A stretch of 64,000 nt of DNA from Basidiobolus ranarum (GCA_040143965.1 JASJQH010000002.1:1-64000), one strand, 5' to 3'. Numbered from the stretch's first letter, positions 46,601-59,032 are shown. Notes: generated by a model not told the origin, from the letters alone. A program made the numbers and translations.

Positions 46601-47830
46601 GTTGAATTGCACACCAGTAATAAAACCATTAATGTCGATAAAACCACCCTAGAAATCAAAGAGTAAGTGCAACTGTTGTCTTCTACCCAAACAAGCATTA
46701 ATTTACTTATATTGAATAGTCGTAGTGGTGCTCGAACTAGTATCGCTGATTTCTATGGAATGGGTGCTCGTGGCAATTCACAGGGTGGAGGAAGATATGA
46801 AAATAACTACCGTAGAAATGACAGAGGGGGGCATTCTCGGTATGGAGATGGCAATGCTACTCCGATACATCCTTCTGGTTCACGTACGCCTGCTTGGCAA
46901 TCTGGCTCACGTACACCTGCATATACGGGCTATTCGGGATCAAGAACTCCTATCCATAGAGTCGAGATGGGTTCTGCTACGCCAAATCCTTATGCCGAAG
47001 GCTCTCATACACCTGCTTGGGATGCTGGTAGTAAGACACCGGGTCGCAATAGTTCCAGCGGCGAGGGTTGGAGTAGTTGGGGCGGAGGCACTCCAAGGAT
47101 GTCTAATAACGGATGGGGTGATGACTGGAACAGCTCTAGTCGAAACGACAGCCATTACGACAACGGTAAAGACTTGAAGGATACCTCTAAACATTATTCC
47201 AGCTCTTATGATACATACACTACCCCATCATACGATAATATTCAAACACCAGCACCAACCGGTGTGCCAAGTACACCGGCGCCAGTTGTTAATACTCCAG
47301 GTCCAAGCTCATATGCAAGCTCTACTTTATCAGCACCTACTCCCGCTCCATTAGCACCTGTTACACCAGCACCAAGTAGCTATCCACAAACGCCATCGAT
47401 GCCCTCCGGTGGAGATTTCAGCCGTGTGCACGATGATATTCATGATATATTGGATCAAGACTGGGCAACGAGAGATATTCATGTCCGTATTGTATCTAAT
47501 CGACACACAGGCCAAAAATACCAAGCTGGAAACTTTGATCAACAATCAGCTCGTATACGATATGTTAACCGCGGTGGTGAAAGTTGTGACATCGTTTTAG
47601 AAGGATCTAACGATAAACTATCCTTACCAGTTGACTACATAGAACCAGTCAAGCCTAACAAAAGAGATAAAATCAAGGTGATGGGCGGTGAATTCAAGGG
47701 TCAAGTAGGCACACTTATTGGTATAGATGGTCAAGACGGTATTGTCAAACTTGAAGGCGGAAAAGACTTCAAGATTTTGAATATGAATGGTTTGGCGAAG
47801 TACGCTGGCTCAGGTAGTGCCAATGACTAA
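43607..47830 (+). CDS. SPT5: Transcription elongation factor SPT5
   Basis: Sixteen exons with consistent phase encode about 1083 residues. Spt5 with Spt4 (DSIF) clamps RNA polymerase II during elongation. Order of parts: acidic N-terminus (runs of Glu/Asp), the NGN domain ([25 protein letters not shown] ... [20 protein letters not shown]), several KOW modules ([77 protein letters not shown]), an Arg-Gly-rich linker, then a C-terminal repeat region with GSRTPAW, GSRTPAY, GSRTPIH and related units (about 46,870-47,040) that are likely sites for the Cdk9/Bur1 kinase, and a final KOW ([19 protein letters not shown]). A Pro/Thr/Ala-rich stretch separates the last two. Exons run 43607-43711, 43807-43912, 43990-44243 and onward to 46720-47830. 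Confidence 0.95.
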
Positions 47831-48537
47831 AGCAAGAAACTTCATACGCTTTATTTGTTTTATTTACCACAAGTTTGTATAATGTACAGATTTTTTATGA
47901 TTGTCACTTTGCTCTTTTTCTTTTTTCACTTTTACGATCAGCATATAATAGAATGAATTCCACTCCAATGCTCCCTTTGCTCAATCTTTAGTTCTAACTA
48001 TGCACATGGTATAGAAGGATCGAATCGTGCCAAGTTTTTATTGGAGTTTTCTTCCTGTTCATCTTTTTTGGGACTTGATCGTACATGACATTTTGTCCCT
48101 ACTCTATGGAGTACTATCCGCATCCTTAATACAAGTCAAATAAAGAAATGCAATATTTACAATACATTCCATAATTTACTACGTTACTGTTGACTACAGA
48201 ATATAGCAAGCACGAAAAGCAATGTGCTATTATCATCCCTTACAAGATACCCATTAACCCCTGATGCCTACATGGAATTCATAACAAATATTTGTGATTA
48301 ATTGAAAACTTGACCAATCAGTGCGCGAATCACTAATACTCTTCAACCCTGCTTTGAACCTTCTACTCCTAGAAACAAGCTTGTACTTTTCTAAGAAAAG
48401 TTGTGCAGATAAGTACACATACATATGTAAAAGCATCATTTGGATGATTTGAATGAACCTCTAAAACTTGCGCAGATATAAATATCAATGTGGGTGTTTA
48501 TCACATCCGAATACGACCTTTCTACAATTTATTAGCG
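47831..48537. other. Interval with no supported gene
   Basis: 3' flank of SPT5 and upstream region of a hypothetical ORF; nothing recognised. Confidence 0.45.
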
Positions 48538-48934
48538 TTCTATCATAGTTGAAAGTGACAATACACCAGATGACCTCTTTCGAAAATTGCGAAGTTCTCA
48601 TAAATCATCACTAGAAAAAGTAAAAGATACCTCATTAAGTCCGCGATTTTGCGTTGGATTGAATCCTTCTCAGTTACTAATCAAGATGTTTTCAAAACGT
48701 CGACAAAAGCCAAGTCCTCCACACACAAATCAACATTCACAATATGAAAAGTTAGAGTTCACCGAAGCCAAAGCTGAACTCCGGAAACCTACACATATGT
48801 TTGAAGAGATTATCACTCATGGATTCTCTTTGGATCATGAAGATGGGTGTACGAGACAACCGACTATTAGGTTCTCTTTGACTCCGCGTAGATTCAGAAG
48901 TCGGGAATCGACAGCGATACGTACCTCAAGATAG
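48538..48934 (+). CDS. Hypothetical basic protein, possibly 5' incomplete
   Basis: An open frame follows a TTATTAG acceptor-like site (about 48531-48537) and runs to TAG at 48932-48934. The first in-frame ATG is at 48686, giving 82 residues; if spliced to an upstream exon that I cannot place, about 131 residues would be coded. The sequence is hydrophilic and basic: DDLFRKLRSSHKSSLEKVKD, MFSKRRQKPSPPHTNQHSQY, AELRKPTHMFEEIITHGFSL, RFSLTPRRFRSRES. No domain, signal peptide or membrane segment is seen. Composition looks protein-like, but the gene model is weak. Confidence 0.4.
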
Positions 48935-50071
48935 TTATGCCAATATATAGATATTTTCCCTACTTTCAATCCCATAAAATGAGAAGTTGTGCTACATAGA
49001 AGTACAACGGAAAACCCGTCAATATCGATTCGGCTTTAGAATGTAAAAAGTTGAACTTGCTAGCTCGACACGATGTTGGTGTAACTACAGTGTCCATCGT
49101 GATAAATAAAGCAAAATGATATGCAAGAATTCATATGAACTAGTTTAAAAAATGCCGCTGTAATTGTCCATGCACAATGTAAATACAATATGTTATAAAT
49201 AAGATTTATTCTATTTCGAAGATTACAATCTGCTCGTGATGTTACTCAAGAATCCCATTCTATAAGCCACCTTTTCTGGCTGTACCCACCGTTCAATTTG
49301 AGTCACCTTTTCTGGTTGTACCCATCCTTCAATTTGAAGTACATGCGATCACAAAAGCGATCATCGATACCATAGAGACTAGATCCGAATAATATCCTAC
49401 TTTACTGAATGAGCTCTTGATACACTGTCAAGCATAGGATTAAGCCCATCAATCTTGGCTTAGCAAAGGAATATAATGTATGCAAGGTCGGTTCGTAACA
49501 CACAGCCCAACCTATAAATTCGTTTTACAGAAATAGCCGTTGTCTTATTCAGGAATCTTGTAACAAGTTTATGAATCCTTAATATATATTCTACACTGAA
49601 ACGTCGAGAATGCTTGGAGTTTCCTAACTTGGTCATTGAATTAATGAGTCTGCTTGCTGGTTGGACCTGTGGCTGGACCTTTAATAAACCACGGTAACTT
49701 ACAGGCCTTAATTGATAATTTAATGATTTAATTAGGTCCGTCTCCTGCTTGAATAAAATGATCTGGGTATTTACATTGATCTTTCCTTATCACGGATCAA
49801 ATGCTCCTATATTTGCCTTCAATGGCTTCTCTTACTCTGTTGGACATTTCTCTTTTTCCCTATCGTGCATTAATTTCTTTTCAAACTGCTATTTTCTTCG
49901 TAAGCAGTGTTCCTTTCGTTTAATATTGAATATAGTCTTTTTTGTCCTCAATACTATAGTAAACTCACCTTTACCTAACTAACCTCTTGGTAGGTTGAAA
50001 CTGGAAACTCATTCTTAGCATAGCCATTTACACCTTTGGTTGAATTTTCCCTCGTCCCTTTTAGTGTACAA
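48935..50071. other. Interval with an imperfect tandem repeat
   Basis: No gene is supported. It carries a 36-bp imperfect tandem repeat at 49268-49340 and pyrimidine-rich sequence leading into the PIP5K gene. Confidence 0.5.
49268..49340 (+). repeat. Imperfect tandem duplication, two units of about 36 bp
   Basis: Two adjacent units begin CACCTTTTCTGG and end with TTCAATTTGA; they differ at a few positions (for example GGCTG versus GGTTG). The function is unknown. Confidence 0.65.
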
Positions 50072-52933
50072 ATGGTTGCCTCCACAGAAGTTGGAATACC
50101 CTCTATTGAAATCAATTTTCCCTCCAAGGACCCGATAACAGTATCAAAGAATCGCGCTTCTAATAGTCCACCTTTAGACTGCCTAACTGATGTTTCCAAT
50201 AATGGAACAAATCCTAATGGTGGTCTAGATGGTGTTAGCAACATAAGGCATACTTTTTCACCTAGTTATCGACTTTCAGTGGACGAAGATATACACCTAC
50301 CAGAGTACAATCCCAAAAATTTCCGTTCTTTTTCTACTGGAGCTATTGAAGCTTCTGCTGTAAATTGGGAAAAGAGCGCCTCAGCTACTTGGTATCGTCG
50401 TTCAAGATACAAAAGAAAGAGTGACTTGCATTTGTTAGAGAACTTACCTGCTCGAACCAGCTCCTTACCTCCATCAGATACAGAATCCATAGCTCCAACA
50501 ATATGCTCAGAAAGTCAGGACTCAGAGTTAGCTAGTGGTGAAGAACCCAATACTCCTAACGCTTCTGACTTAGATTCTATTGTAATGGAACCATCAGCAG
50601 AGCCTTCTTTGACAGGTGTTAATAATATGAGCTATCCCGAACTAGAGTTCGGTAATGGTTTTAGTGAAGGTCCCACTTCATTAGACGGATTCACTGTGTC
50701 CTCTGAGATGACACATAAGAGACATCTCTCTCGCTCACGTACTGTTAAAGGACTTGGACGTTCAGTCACTAACAGTCGCCGTCCTACTAGCTTTATTGTT
50801 CCATCAACATCAGAGAAAACAGTTAATCCACAAATTTCAAGAAATAATACGTTGAAAATTCAAAGAAGAAAGTCCAAAAGATTCTCTACTATACCTAGAG
50901 TTTCAACCAAATTGAGTGAGGATCTTGCTGGTACAAGTAGAAGTGGACCCGTTATGTCAGAAAATATGGACCCAGAAAATCCCAATAATATCAGGCAAAC
51001 CATTGAAAACTTCCGTCGTCTAAGTAGAAAGCTTTCTTACCACAGAACTATTCGAAGAAAAAAGACGGATGATGAACAAAGAGTTGCAATTGGAACTCGA
51101 ATCGATAAAAATCATAAGAACTACATTCTGATGTACAATATGCTGACTGGTATTCGTGTCGCTGTAAGTCGGAGTAACTGTCAATTTATCTAGTAAATGG
51201 CAATTAACGTATATACTTAGGTATCTCGCTGTACAGCAAAGTCGAGGCGTGAATTGCATGATCTTGACTTTTCAGCAGCCCACAAGTTAGCCTTTGATAT
51301 GTAAGAAATTCTTCTAACATATCTTTGATTGCATTGGAGGCATAATACTTATCTATTTCCTCATATTAGTGTCGGAAATGAAATGACTCCATCATCAAAA
51401 TATGACTTCAAATTCAAGGACTATTCGCCATGGATTTTCAGACATTTAAGAGAGCTTTTCGGAGTTGATTCTGCGGAGTACTTGGTATGTTGAGAAAATA
51501 TGGATGTCTGTCGGAAATAGCATATTAATTCGTACGATTCAATTCAGGTGTCTTTGACTAGTAAATACATTTTGTCTGAATTGGGCTCACCCGGAAAGAG
51601 TGGAAGTTTCTTCTACTATTCACAGGACTATCGATACATCATCAAGACAATTCACCATACCGAACACAAATTCTTGCGTAAAATTTTGCCCCACTATTAT
51701 CAGGTAGAGTAGTAGAAATCACTGCTGTATCCTAAGAACCTTACTTATATCCCTCGTATAGCACGTGAAAGAAAACCCCAACACCCTGATTTCTCGATTC
51801 TTCGGACTTCATCGAGTTAAACTTCCTCATAGTCGAAAGATCCATTTCATTGTCATGGCCAACAACTTCCCTCCCAACAAAGACATCCACGAAACCTACG
51901 ATCTGAAGGTAAGAGGGTAGCGCTCTTATTATCTCTGGATTGCACTTACTAACTATTCGTTTAGGGATCAACGGTGGGACGTGAGCTTAGTGAGGAGGAT
52001 ATGAAGAGAAGCCCTCACGCTGTTATGAAAGACATCAACTGGGAAAAGTGTGACCGTAAGTTGGAAATCGGCCCGGAAAAGAGACAGCTGTTTGTTGATC
52101 AAATGGAGCGTGACGTCAAGGTAGGATTTCTTCAGAAATTTCACGTTGATGACCCCAATTCTTACGGTTTTTATAGCTATTGAAGGAACTCAAGATTATG
52201 GACTACAGTCTTCTCGTAGGACTCCATGACAAGCAACGTGGGAACAGAGACAATATTAGAGACAAAACTCTCTCTGTCTTTAAGGTGAGATATTCGATGA
52301 CCTCTAATACTTTGGCACATTTATCTAACCCATCCTCTAGCCTGATACAAATAAACTTGAAAAGCAGCCTGCAAGATCACGTGGATCTCATCATCCAGAT
52401 GCTGTTCGAAAGATGATTGTAGAGTCTGACCCTGTCGCACTTGGCCCCTCAAATTCTACACTTCCTGAGGATTCGTTCAGCGAGTAAGCCGAATTGGATA
52501 GTCCATTTCCCCAATATTGATGCTGACCTTTATTTATCTGATTAGTCGCAACAATTGTATATTCTATCAAGATGAAGGCGGTTTTACGGGCTCTGATGAG
52601 AGCGGTGTCTTTACCGATACCATTTTCTACGTGGGGATCATTGATATTCTGACACCTTACAACTACGCTAAAAGAATGGAGCACATGTGGAAATCCTTAA
52701 GTCACGATAAGGTATGTGTTCATGTTCATGTTCACCTCCTTTTACCCGTTTTATTAACCTCTTTTTAGAATGGAATTTCCGCTGTGAATCCATCTCTGTA
52801 TGCCCATAGGTTTATGGATTTCATGACTAAAGCTATCAAAATCCACGACGACATCCAACGACGTGAGACTTTCCGCCGTCACCGCAAGAGCGTTCGCCAA
52901 GGCAAAAACCTAAATAGCAAGAAGCTTGCTTGA
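50072..52933 (+). CDS. MSS4: Phosphatidylinositol-4-phosphate 5-kinase (MSS4-like)
   Basis: Ten exons (50072-51163, 51221-51300, 51370-51484, 51548-51703, 51762-51908, 51965-52120, 52177-52284, 52341-52483, 52546-52711, 52769-52933) encode about 775 residues. The kinase makes PI(4,5)P2 at the plasma membrane, controlling actin and traffic. The N-terminal 330 residues are Ser-rich and probably disordered. The kinase core has [48 protein letters not shown] (ATP-binding Lys), [11 protein letters not shown] (catalytic), [13 protein letters not shown], and the activation loop [11 protein letters not shown]. The Glu in RMEHMWK matches the residue that gives type I enzymes their PI4P preference. It ends with a Lys/Arg-rich tail. 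Confidence 0.93.
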
Positions 52934-52980
52934 GCAAACGAAATATTTCTTGATGGGTTTAGCCATCACATATCTGAGCT

Positions 52981-52995
52981 ATTATATATATATAT
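52981..52995 (+). repeat. TA microsatellite
   Basis: A short run of TA dinucleotides just after the PIP5K gene. Similar runs occur near 43127 and 54000. Confidence 0.6.
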
Positions 52996-53397
52996 CCATG
53001 ATAATGCTAGGCGTTTAGTAGCCTACTCCATCCTTAGTTTATTTTTGAGTCGGTCAACGTGAAGGCGGACATGGTGATGATTAAGCAATGTCTTCAGTAT
53101 CACTCTTTCCATATGATTCAACCAAGTCATGTAGAGCTTATTTTCCACTATTTATCTATTCAATTTTCTTCAACTCGAAGGAAAGTCCGAGAATTAAAAG
53201 CATTCAATGCGTATATTGTTTTTGCATCCATCTGCCTATTTTCATATAGGTATACTCATACAAATATACATTAAATCCCCTTTTTAACCAATATTTATTT
53301 TTCTCTATATTCGGATGTAGAGACATATTGAAATATATCTAATAATACGTCGACTTGATTTAAAATTTGAAGAGATATGTTTGTTCCTAGAGGTGCA

Positions 53398-53822
53398 TCA
53401 TGACTCCTTTACTTTTGGTACTTCTTGTGAGCCGGAATCTTCTGCAAAGGCTGCAACAATATAGAAAATCACCGCAACATTGGCAACGACTGCTGCGAAA
53501 CCAGCTGCATATATCCTGTTACCTATTGATGAGAAGTTTCCATTTGAGAAAAAACATTTACATGTCTTAATCGACCAAAATCTCACCATCAAATACAGAA
53601 TTCAGAGTGAGGAAGTAGGAGCATATTGGGCCAAGAAGAATAACGGCAGTAAATAGAAGTATCTTTACCACCAAACGACTTGAAATAAACACGGATAAAT
53701 CCCTCCATTAGTACTTTTTATTTACTGATGTAACTTCTGACTAGTAGCATTTCATACCTTGGAACGGATTTTGAGACTTCAGACACTTGGGCCATCTTTG
53801 ATGCAGAAACAGAACTTGACAT
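53398..53822 (-). CDS. VMA21: V-ATPase assembly factor VMA21
   Basis: Three exons (53822-53758, 53678-53587, 53522-53398) encode about 93 residues. Vma21 works in the ER in assembly of the V-ATPase Vo sector. There are two membrane helices: LVVKILLFTAVILLGPICSYFLTL and YAAGFAAVVANVAVIFYIVAAF, joined by NSVFDGNRI, the usual Vma21 turn. The hydrophilic N-terminus (MSSSVSASKMAQVSEVSKSVPS) and acidic stretch FAEDSGSQE fit the family. The end KVKES fits the KxKxx dilysine ER-retrieval signal. Length matches (yeast about 77 residues, animals about 100). Confidence 0.9.
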
Positions 53823-54111
53823 GTTTAGTTTTGGAACGAGTCCCAGTCAAAGAAAGCAATATAGTACAATAGATTGATAGAATTTTTGATTAATTTATTA
53901 TACACGGTATTAAATTAATTTCCCATATTTATTAACTAAATTTTGGTTGATTTCTTTAATGCTTTCCTATACCAACCAAGTATTAAGAAAGGTATGCATG
54001 TATATATATATATCTCTTAGATTTCAGTCAAGTATTATTCATTATCAACTTCGTTGACTTCTATACATATCCAGTAAAAGCCCTATAATCCATAGAAGTC
54101 ATAATATCGTC

Positions 54112-55326
54112 ATGAGCTCACCGAATATCAACTTGGGGAAACTCTCTTTAAAACTGGCTTCTCGTTTTGGTGCTTCAACCTTACGGACATCAAGCTTATT
54201 GCAAAACTCAACATTTAAGCCGTTGAGCACTAGCATATTGAAACCACTGAATACCCGTACATTCTTACCTTCAACTTTGATATACACCTCACGTCTATAT
54301 AGCTCTGCTAGCCTTGAGCTACCAGATGACAAGCTTGTTGAAGTTAAAGGTGAAAAGATTCCCTTAGGTAAGTAATGACTTTTAACTTTTTTTGAGCTGT
54401 TATCATCCTGAGGTTATATCTTATTTCATTGCCATATATTTGCAGGTAGAATCGACTTTGCTGTCAGTAACGGACTACCCAGACTAACCATACCTCTACA
54501 AACCCCGGGTACTGGGGAGGTGAAAGAACATAGCTTTATACTGCATCCTGAGCTAACCCTTTCAAACCTGTATCATCAAATTCGTGATCATGGTGGTGAT
54601 ATCAAGCTAGTACATGTTCATGACTCTTTGAAAAATTTCTCTATCGGAGCTCGGTGGACAGCTGGGGCTTCCATAGACGACTTAATTCAAGAATCGACAA
54701 TGTCGGATGCAAAATCATTCTATATTATTACCGATGACACCAAAATACTTATTCGCATGCCTTCGTTTAAAGGTAAGCTTCGTATAATATCTGATCTATC
54801 ATGGAATGTGTCTTTTAATCAACTTTTGCCCTGTAGAACGTACAGCTAGTTTAAACAGTCAGTTGATTAATCTTCAATCTCGTCTTGATGCTTTGAACCG
54901 AGTGAAGCATAAGTGCGATGTTCAAGCTAATCGAACTTCTCAGATGATTTCTATTGGTGGCTTTGCTGGTCTATGCACTTACTGCGGGGTCATGTCCAAG
55001 CTTGTCTGGGTTGATCTTGGTTGGGGCGGTAAACATCACATCTCCTGAACATCTTTGTTTCTGCGATTGTCTAATTTTGTTCTTTACTAGTAATGGAGCC
55101 ATTTACCTATTTCTCAGGGATTGGGGCGGCAACCATCGGTTATCTTTACTTCCTAGTTACGAAGCGAGACTTCACTACTGATTCTGTGTCGAACATGGCA
55201 GCTACCCAACGCCAGATAAAACTCTATGTCGAAAACGGTCTTAACATTGACCTTTATCAGCATTTAACCCAGCAAGCTAACCGTGTCCGAGAGGAGATAG
55301 ATCGGATAAGAACTAGCTATAATTAA
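54112..55326 (+). CDS. MCU: Mitochondrial calcium uniporter pore subunit (MCU) with altered DIME motif
   Basis: Four exons (54112-54367, 54446-54772, 54837-55028, 55091-55326) encode about 336 residues. MCU forms the Ca2+ channel of the inner membrane. It has a long Ser/Thr/Leu presequence, an N-terminal soluble domain, coiled coil 1 (LNSQLINLQSRLDALNRVKH), TM1 (MISIGGFAGLCTYCGVMSKL), then the pore loop and TM2 (FTYFSGIGAATIGYLYFLVTKRDF) and coiled coil 2 (QQANRVREEIDRIRTSYN). Across the exon 3-4 junction the pore loop reads WVDLGWGVMEPFTYF, where the family reads W-D-I-M-E-P. The ring Glu is kept but the preceding Asp is Gly (codon GGC, 55025-55027). No alternative GT donor restores Asp in register. 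Function as a Ca2+ channel is therefore in doubt. Confidence 0.9.
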
Positions 55327-55885
55327 TATACATTTGTGGATGCAGGCTAGGATATAAGTTAGTTACAATTTCCTTCATTTGGCTTTTCGTCACGTTATCA
55401 TTTACATTGATTTGTAACATGTCTGTCCAATTTGATTGGAAATCTTGATCATCAGAATCCATGGATTTACTGCTTTTATCCTATTTCCAAGTCATGTAAC
55501 ACATAGTGTATAATAGGTTATTAAACTAATCAACCCTATTCCAACCAATTATACCATTTCCCCATCTTTTCTTATAATTGTTATGGACCGCTTTTTTCAT
55601 AAAGTTATATTTATACTAAGCCCCGTTCTCTTTGAAAACGTAATAGAGATATCAATATTTACCTTTAATTCAGATTCTCTATTAGCTGTTTTTTATTTTA
55701 ATCCTTCACTCCAAGTGTAATCCAGTCCAAAAGTAACCTGAAATACAAAAGTCTACTTCTCTGGTCTAATACTTACAAACTTCACAGGAACAACAGTTTC
55801 CTTTTTCAAATTGTTTACCTTTCAATACGAGTGACTTGACAAAATTGAAACAAGAAATTAGCAAACGTATCTACTCTCTTTCATT
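55327..55885. other. Interval with no supported gene
   Basis: Spacer between the MCU and MATH-BTB genes; AT-rich, with no coding frame. Confidence 0.55.
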
Positions 55886-57115
55886 ATGGCAAGTTTAGAT
55901 ACAAGCACGGGACGTAAGAGACCGGTGGTTTCCGATTCGCACATGTACTACTCGTTTCAATGGGAGGTAAAAAATTTTCACGATATAACCACGCGTAAGG
56001 TTTGCACTTCGGAATTTCTTATCATGGACACTATCTGGCGGTTAGAAATCTATCCTATCGGCTATGACGAACATGAGAATTTTGTATCGGTCTATTTAAG
56101 ACCCACTCGGTTACCTTGCCCTAAAGAAGTGGAATTTTGCATATATCTAAAGTTAGACGTTGGATTAAAACGTAAATTGAAAAAATTCACCAGTAGAAGA
56201 GTTTTCTGTGAGAAACAATCGCAGGGATTTGAACGTTTCGTCGATAGAAGGGAGCTTTATGAATTACTTGGTGAACGTGATAGCTTTATAGTTGGTGTGG
56301 AATTGTTTTTTATTGACGTGAATATTGAGACGGAATTCTCGGACTTTCATTTGAGCGAATCTGGTGTTACGGATATCTCGGGCTTGGAAGCGTTCGATCC
56401 GCCTAGTTACTACGTACCTCAATTCGAAGACAAACTAAATGATCCAAACTTTAGTGATGTAGAATTTAAAGTAGATGGGAAAGATTTGTACGCTACTAAG
56501 TTCCTGTTATGTTGTAGAAGTAGCTATTTTAGAGCCATGTTCCAGACGTCTAATATGTGTGAAAGCACTCAGCAAACGATTCATCTTCCTGGGTTTAAAT
56601 ACGAGCCGGTCTTGGCTGTCTTCAAGTATATTTACACTGGCTGCTTCGAATTTGATATAGATGATTTGAAGCCACAAGCTGTTAAAGAAGACACTGAAAA
56701 GAACTCTTTCGAATATTTATCGGCCGTTTATACACTTGCCGATATGTACGAATTACCTGAGTTATGTCGTTGGATAGAGAGGATACTGGTGACCATAGTA
56801 TCCATCAAGAATTATGATCAGCTGTTACATTTTGCCCATAGATATGAGCTTTGTCGGGTCCTAGCGAAAATTTGTCTATTTGTCGCGAAGCACTGGCTGG
56901 ATATTCAGCACTCGGATTCATTTATGACTTTGTTGAATAGTGGAGATGGCCCATTGATTCTCATGCTGTTCAATGGAGTTATGATGGCAAGAACCGGCGC
57001 TTCAGAGCGAGAGGTTTACCAGCGTTTACTGGCTAGACGTGACTTGGATCCCAGTGAAAGCTTAAGTGCAAGTAGTGATGATGTTCCTTCTGAATTAGAA
57101 ATCACTTATTCGTAG
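55886..57115 (+). CDS. MATH-BTB (SPOP-like) putative Cul3 adaptor
   Basis: A single exon of 409 residues. The N-terminal MATH-like domain (about 20-155) begins FQWEVKNFHDI and includes IWRLEIYPIGYDEHENFVSVYLR and FERFVDRREL, as in SPOP substrate-binding domains. A BTB/POZ domain follows (about 180-290): LNDPNFSDVEFKVDGKDLYATKFLLCCRSSYFRAMF, IHLPGFKYEPVLAVFKYIYTG, and a BACK-like helical end (YTLADMYELPELCRWIERIL). In animals such proteins bring substrates to Cullin-3 ubiquitin ligase. The C-terminal 30 residues are Ser/Asp-rich. The lack of introns contrasts with most neighbours. Substrate unknown. Confidence 0.88.
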   Translation: MASLDTSTGRKRPVVSDSHMYYSFQWEVKNFHDITTRKVCTSEFLIMDTIWRLEIYPIGYDEHENFVSVYLRPTRLPCPKEVEFCIYLKLDVGLKRKLKKFTSRRVFCEKQSQGFERFVDRRELYELLGERDSFIVGVELFFIDVNIETEFSDFHLSESGVTDISGLEAFDPPSYYVPQFEDKLNDPNFSDVEFKVDGKDLYATKFLLCCRSSYFRAMFQTSNMCESTQQTIHLPGFKYEPVLAVFKYIYTGCFEFDIDDLKPQAVKEDTEKNSFEYLSAVYTLADMYELPELCRWIERILVTIVSIKNYDQLLHFAHRYELCRVLAKICLFVAKHWLDIQHSDSFMTLLNSGDGPLILMLFNGVMMARTGASEREVYQRLLARRDLDPSESLSASSDDVPSELEITYS

Positions 57116-57555
57116 ATTTCAGATATTAATAGAACAATGAAGTTCAGTATCTCGTTTCTTGTTTCTTTAACATCCGCTTTCATGTTGTTTAATATATTAC
57201 TAGTTACTTCCATGACCCTACCGCACCATTTCTATATTGAACTTATCTCTATTCCACATGGGGCTTTAAGATTGTACATTCATATCGAAATGACAAATTG
57301 TGCTTTTTCTCTTTAATTTCATCTAATGTATCACTGAACTATCTACGACCACTTTTTATCATTAAAGCATAAATCAACAGTAGAAGTCCATTTTTATATA
57401 TCTATAAATATGGATTTGGGATTGAATTGCACAGGGTTTAAACAGAAATGGGTCTGTGAGGTGATTGTTCATGTAATAAACACTCACTCACTTTTCTATT
57501 TGTTTGATTTTTTGGTTGGGATGACTACCAGTGACTTTGAAAAGGCTCATCCGAG
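57116..57555. other. Convergent 3' interval
   Basis: Between the stops of the MATH-BTB and PIG-F genes; AT-rich, nothing recognised. Confidence 0.55.
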
Positions 57556-58663
57556 TTACTCCGTTCTTTGTTTTCCTTGTTTCTTGGTGCTTGTATCTTG
57601 GCGTATTAATGCTAAGAATATACCTATAGTATATCCTAATAGAGATCCCAGTACACATGGAATTGGCCAAGCCTGGTGATGTAGAAATGAACGTTCGATA
57701 TGATAAGAAGTATAAATTGAGAATAAGCTCTGCAGTTAAATTCTTACCTGCCAAGGTCTATCCCAATCTAAAGGGATTACGATTGCACCAAGCCATGCAC
57801 CAAACACTCCACTTACCAATGGATAAAAGGCGAAACGTTCTTTATAGTTCTCTGGGCTAAAAAATATTCATTTAGTTTTCCATTCTATACTCCACGAGAG
57901 AATAAAATGAGTGGAATAGATTCATATTCTAGCCTACTGTTTCTACACATTCCCTTCTAAGCTCTCGAAATAAATAAACCCGATTTCTTACCCTGTTTGA
58001 AAAAATACTCGAATCCAAGCTTCTGTATCATATTGGAAAACTGAACTCGCAGGAAATACCAAAAGTAGTGACATATACATGGCACCATACCACGTGTGTT
58101 GTACAGCTCTATGAAAATAAAGATGATTAAAACTAAACTTCCTTTCTTACATTATCATATCAATAAAGAGACTCACTCAGTTAAAGGGGCACCAAATAGA
58201 ACAGCCAACGTATGAAATAAAAAGATTCCACCCAAAGTCAACAAACTAGCCGAAATTAAAGTCTAAAAAGCAAATGAACCCCAGTTGATAAGTTAACACC
58301 GAAATTCTATAATCCCTTAATAAAGTACTCCTTTCTTGCAACAAGTCAAACTTCTCCACTTTATGAAAAGAACGGATACGTTATGGTAAGTATTAAAGTT
58401 TTACATACCGTAGCTCTTTTTTTAAGTGTAATAGTTCCGGGTTTTTTTTTACTTTGATTGGTTTTCTCAATATATAACCAACCATTTGTTAATAACAAGG
58501 CTCTTGTCATGAATAATACGGTATTTGTCCATTCTAAATACTCTGCAGGTTTTTCAAATAAAGAATAACCAGGTAAAAGTAGTAACGTGGTAATTGCCAA
58601 AGTCACTTGACCTACCGAAGAAAGTAAGTTGGGTAACTTTGGAAAGTTCGTGTGATTCTTCAT
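57556..58663 (-). CDS. GPI11: GPI-anchor ethanolamine-phosphate transferase subunit PIG-F/GPI11
   Basis: Five exons (58663-58409, 58262-58177, 58108-57992, 57856-57748, 57672-57556) encode about 227 residues, close to the roughly 219 of PIG-F. PIG-F supports PIG-O and PIG-G in adding ethanolamine phosphate to the GPI precursor in the ER. Hydrophobic helices cover most of the chain. The family marks are FLFHTLAVLFGAPLTE, then [34 protein letters not shown], where [8 protein letters not shown].WP is the diagnostic stretch. The last residues are basic and hydrophilic. The first third (MKNHTNFPKLPNLL...) is poorly conserved, as usual. Junction phases all agree. Confidence 0.88.
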
Positions 58664-59032
58664 GTTTGTCAACAAAGTTAGTAAACCTTGACTTCAAATA
58701 ATTTGGAAGTTCACTTCCCTTTCAATTACGCATACAAGTTGTTTGATGGTAATCAGCATGAATCGATTAATCGAAACCGGTTTCATTCTTGATTGATTGA
58801 TGAACAAGGGACATTTATTAGCACAAAAGAGATCCATTAAGTTACAAAATAACCGAAGACTAGGAAATCAAATACTACGTAAAAGCTAAATTGAAGGTGG
58901 CAAAGTTAAATGGATTGTCTGCATGTTAGTATACAAAGCTATAAGGTAGACCGTCATATAAATGAACTATCTAAATGAAAAGAAATCCCTTAGAAAATTA
59001 ATTCCCAATTTTCTAGCCAATCTTCTGCTCGT

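Noticed and set aside
54954-55181. Alternative donor (TTG|GTTGGG) in MCU that would read WVDLVMEP
   Set aside because: It shortens the pore loop by three residues and loses the invariant Trp before the motif; the GTAAAC donor aligns without gaps.
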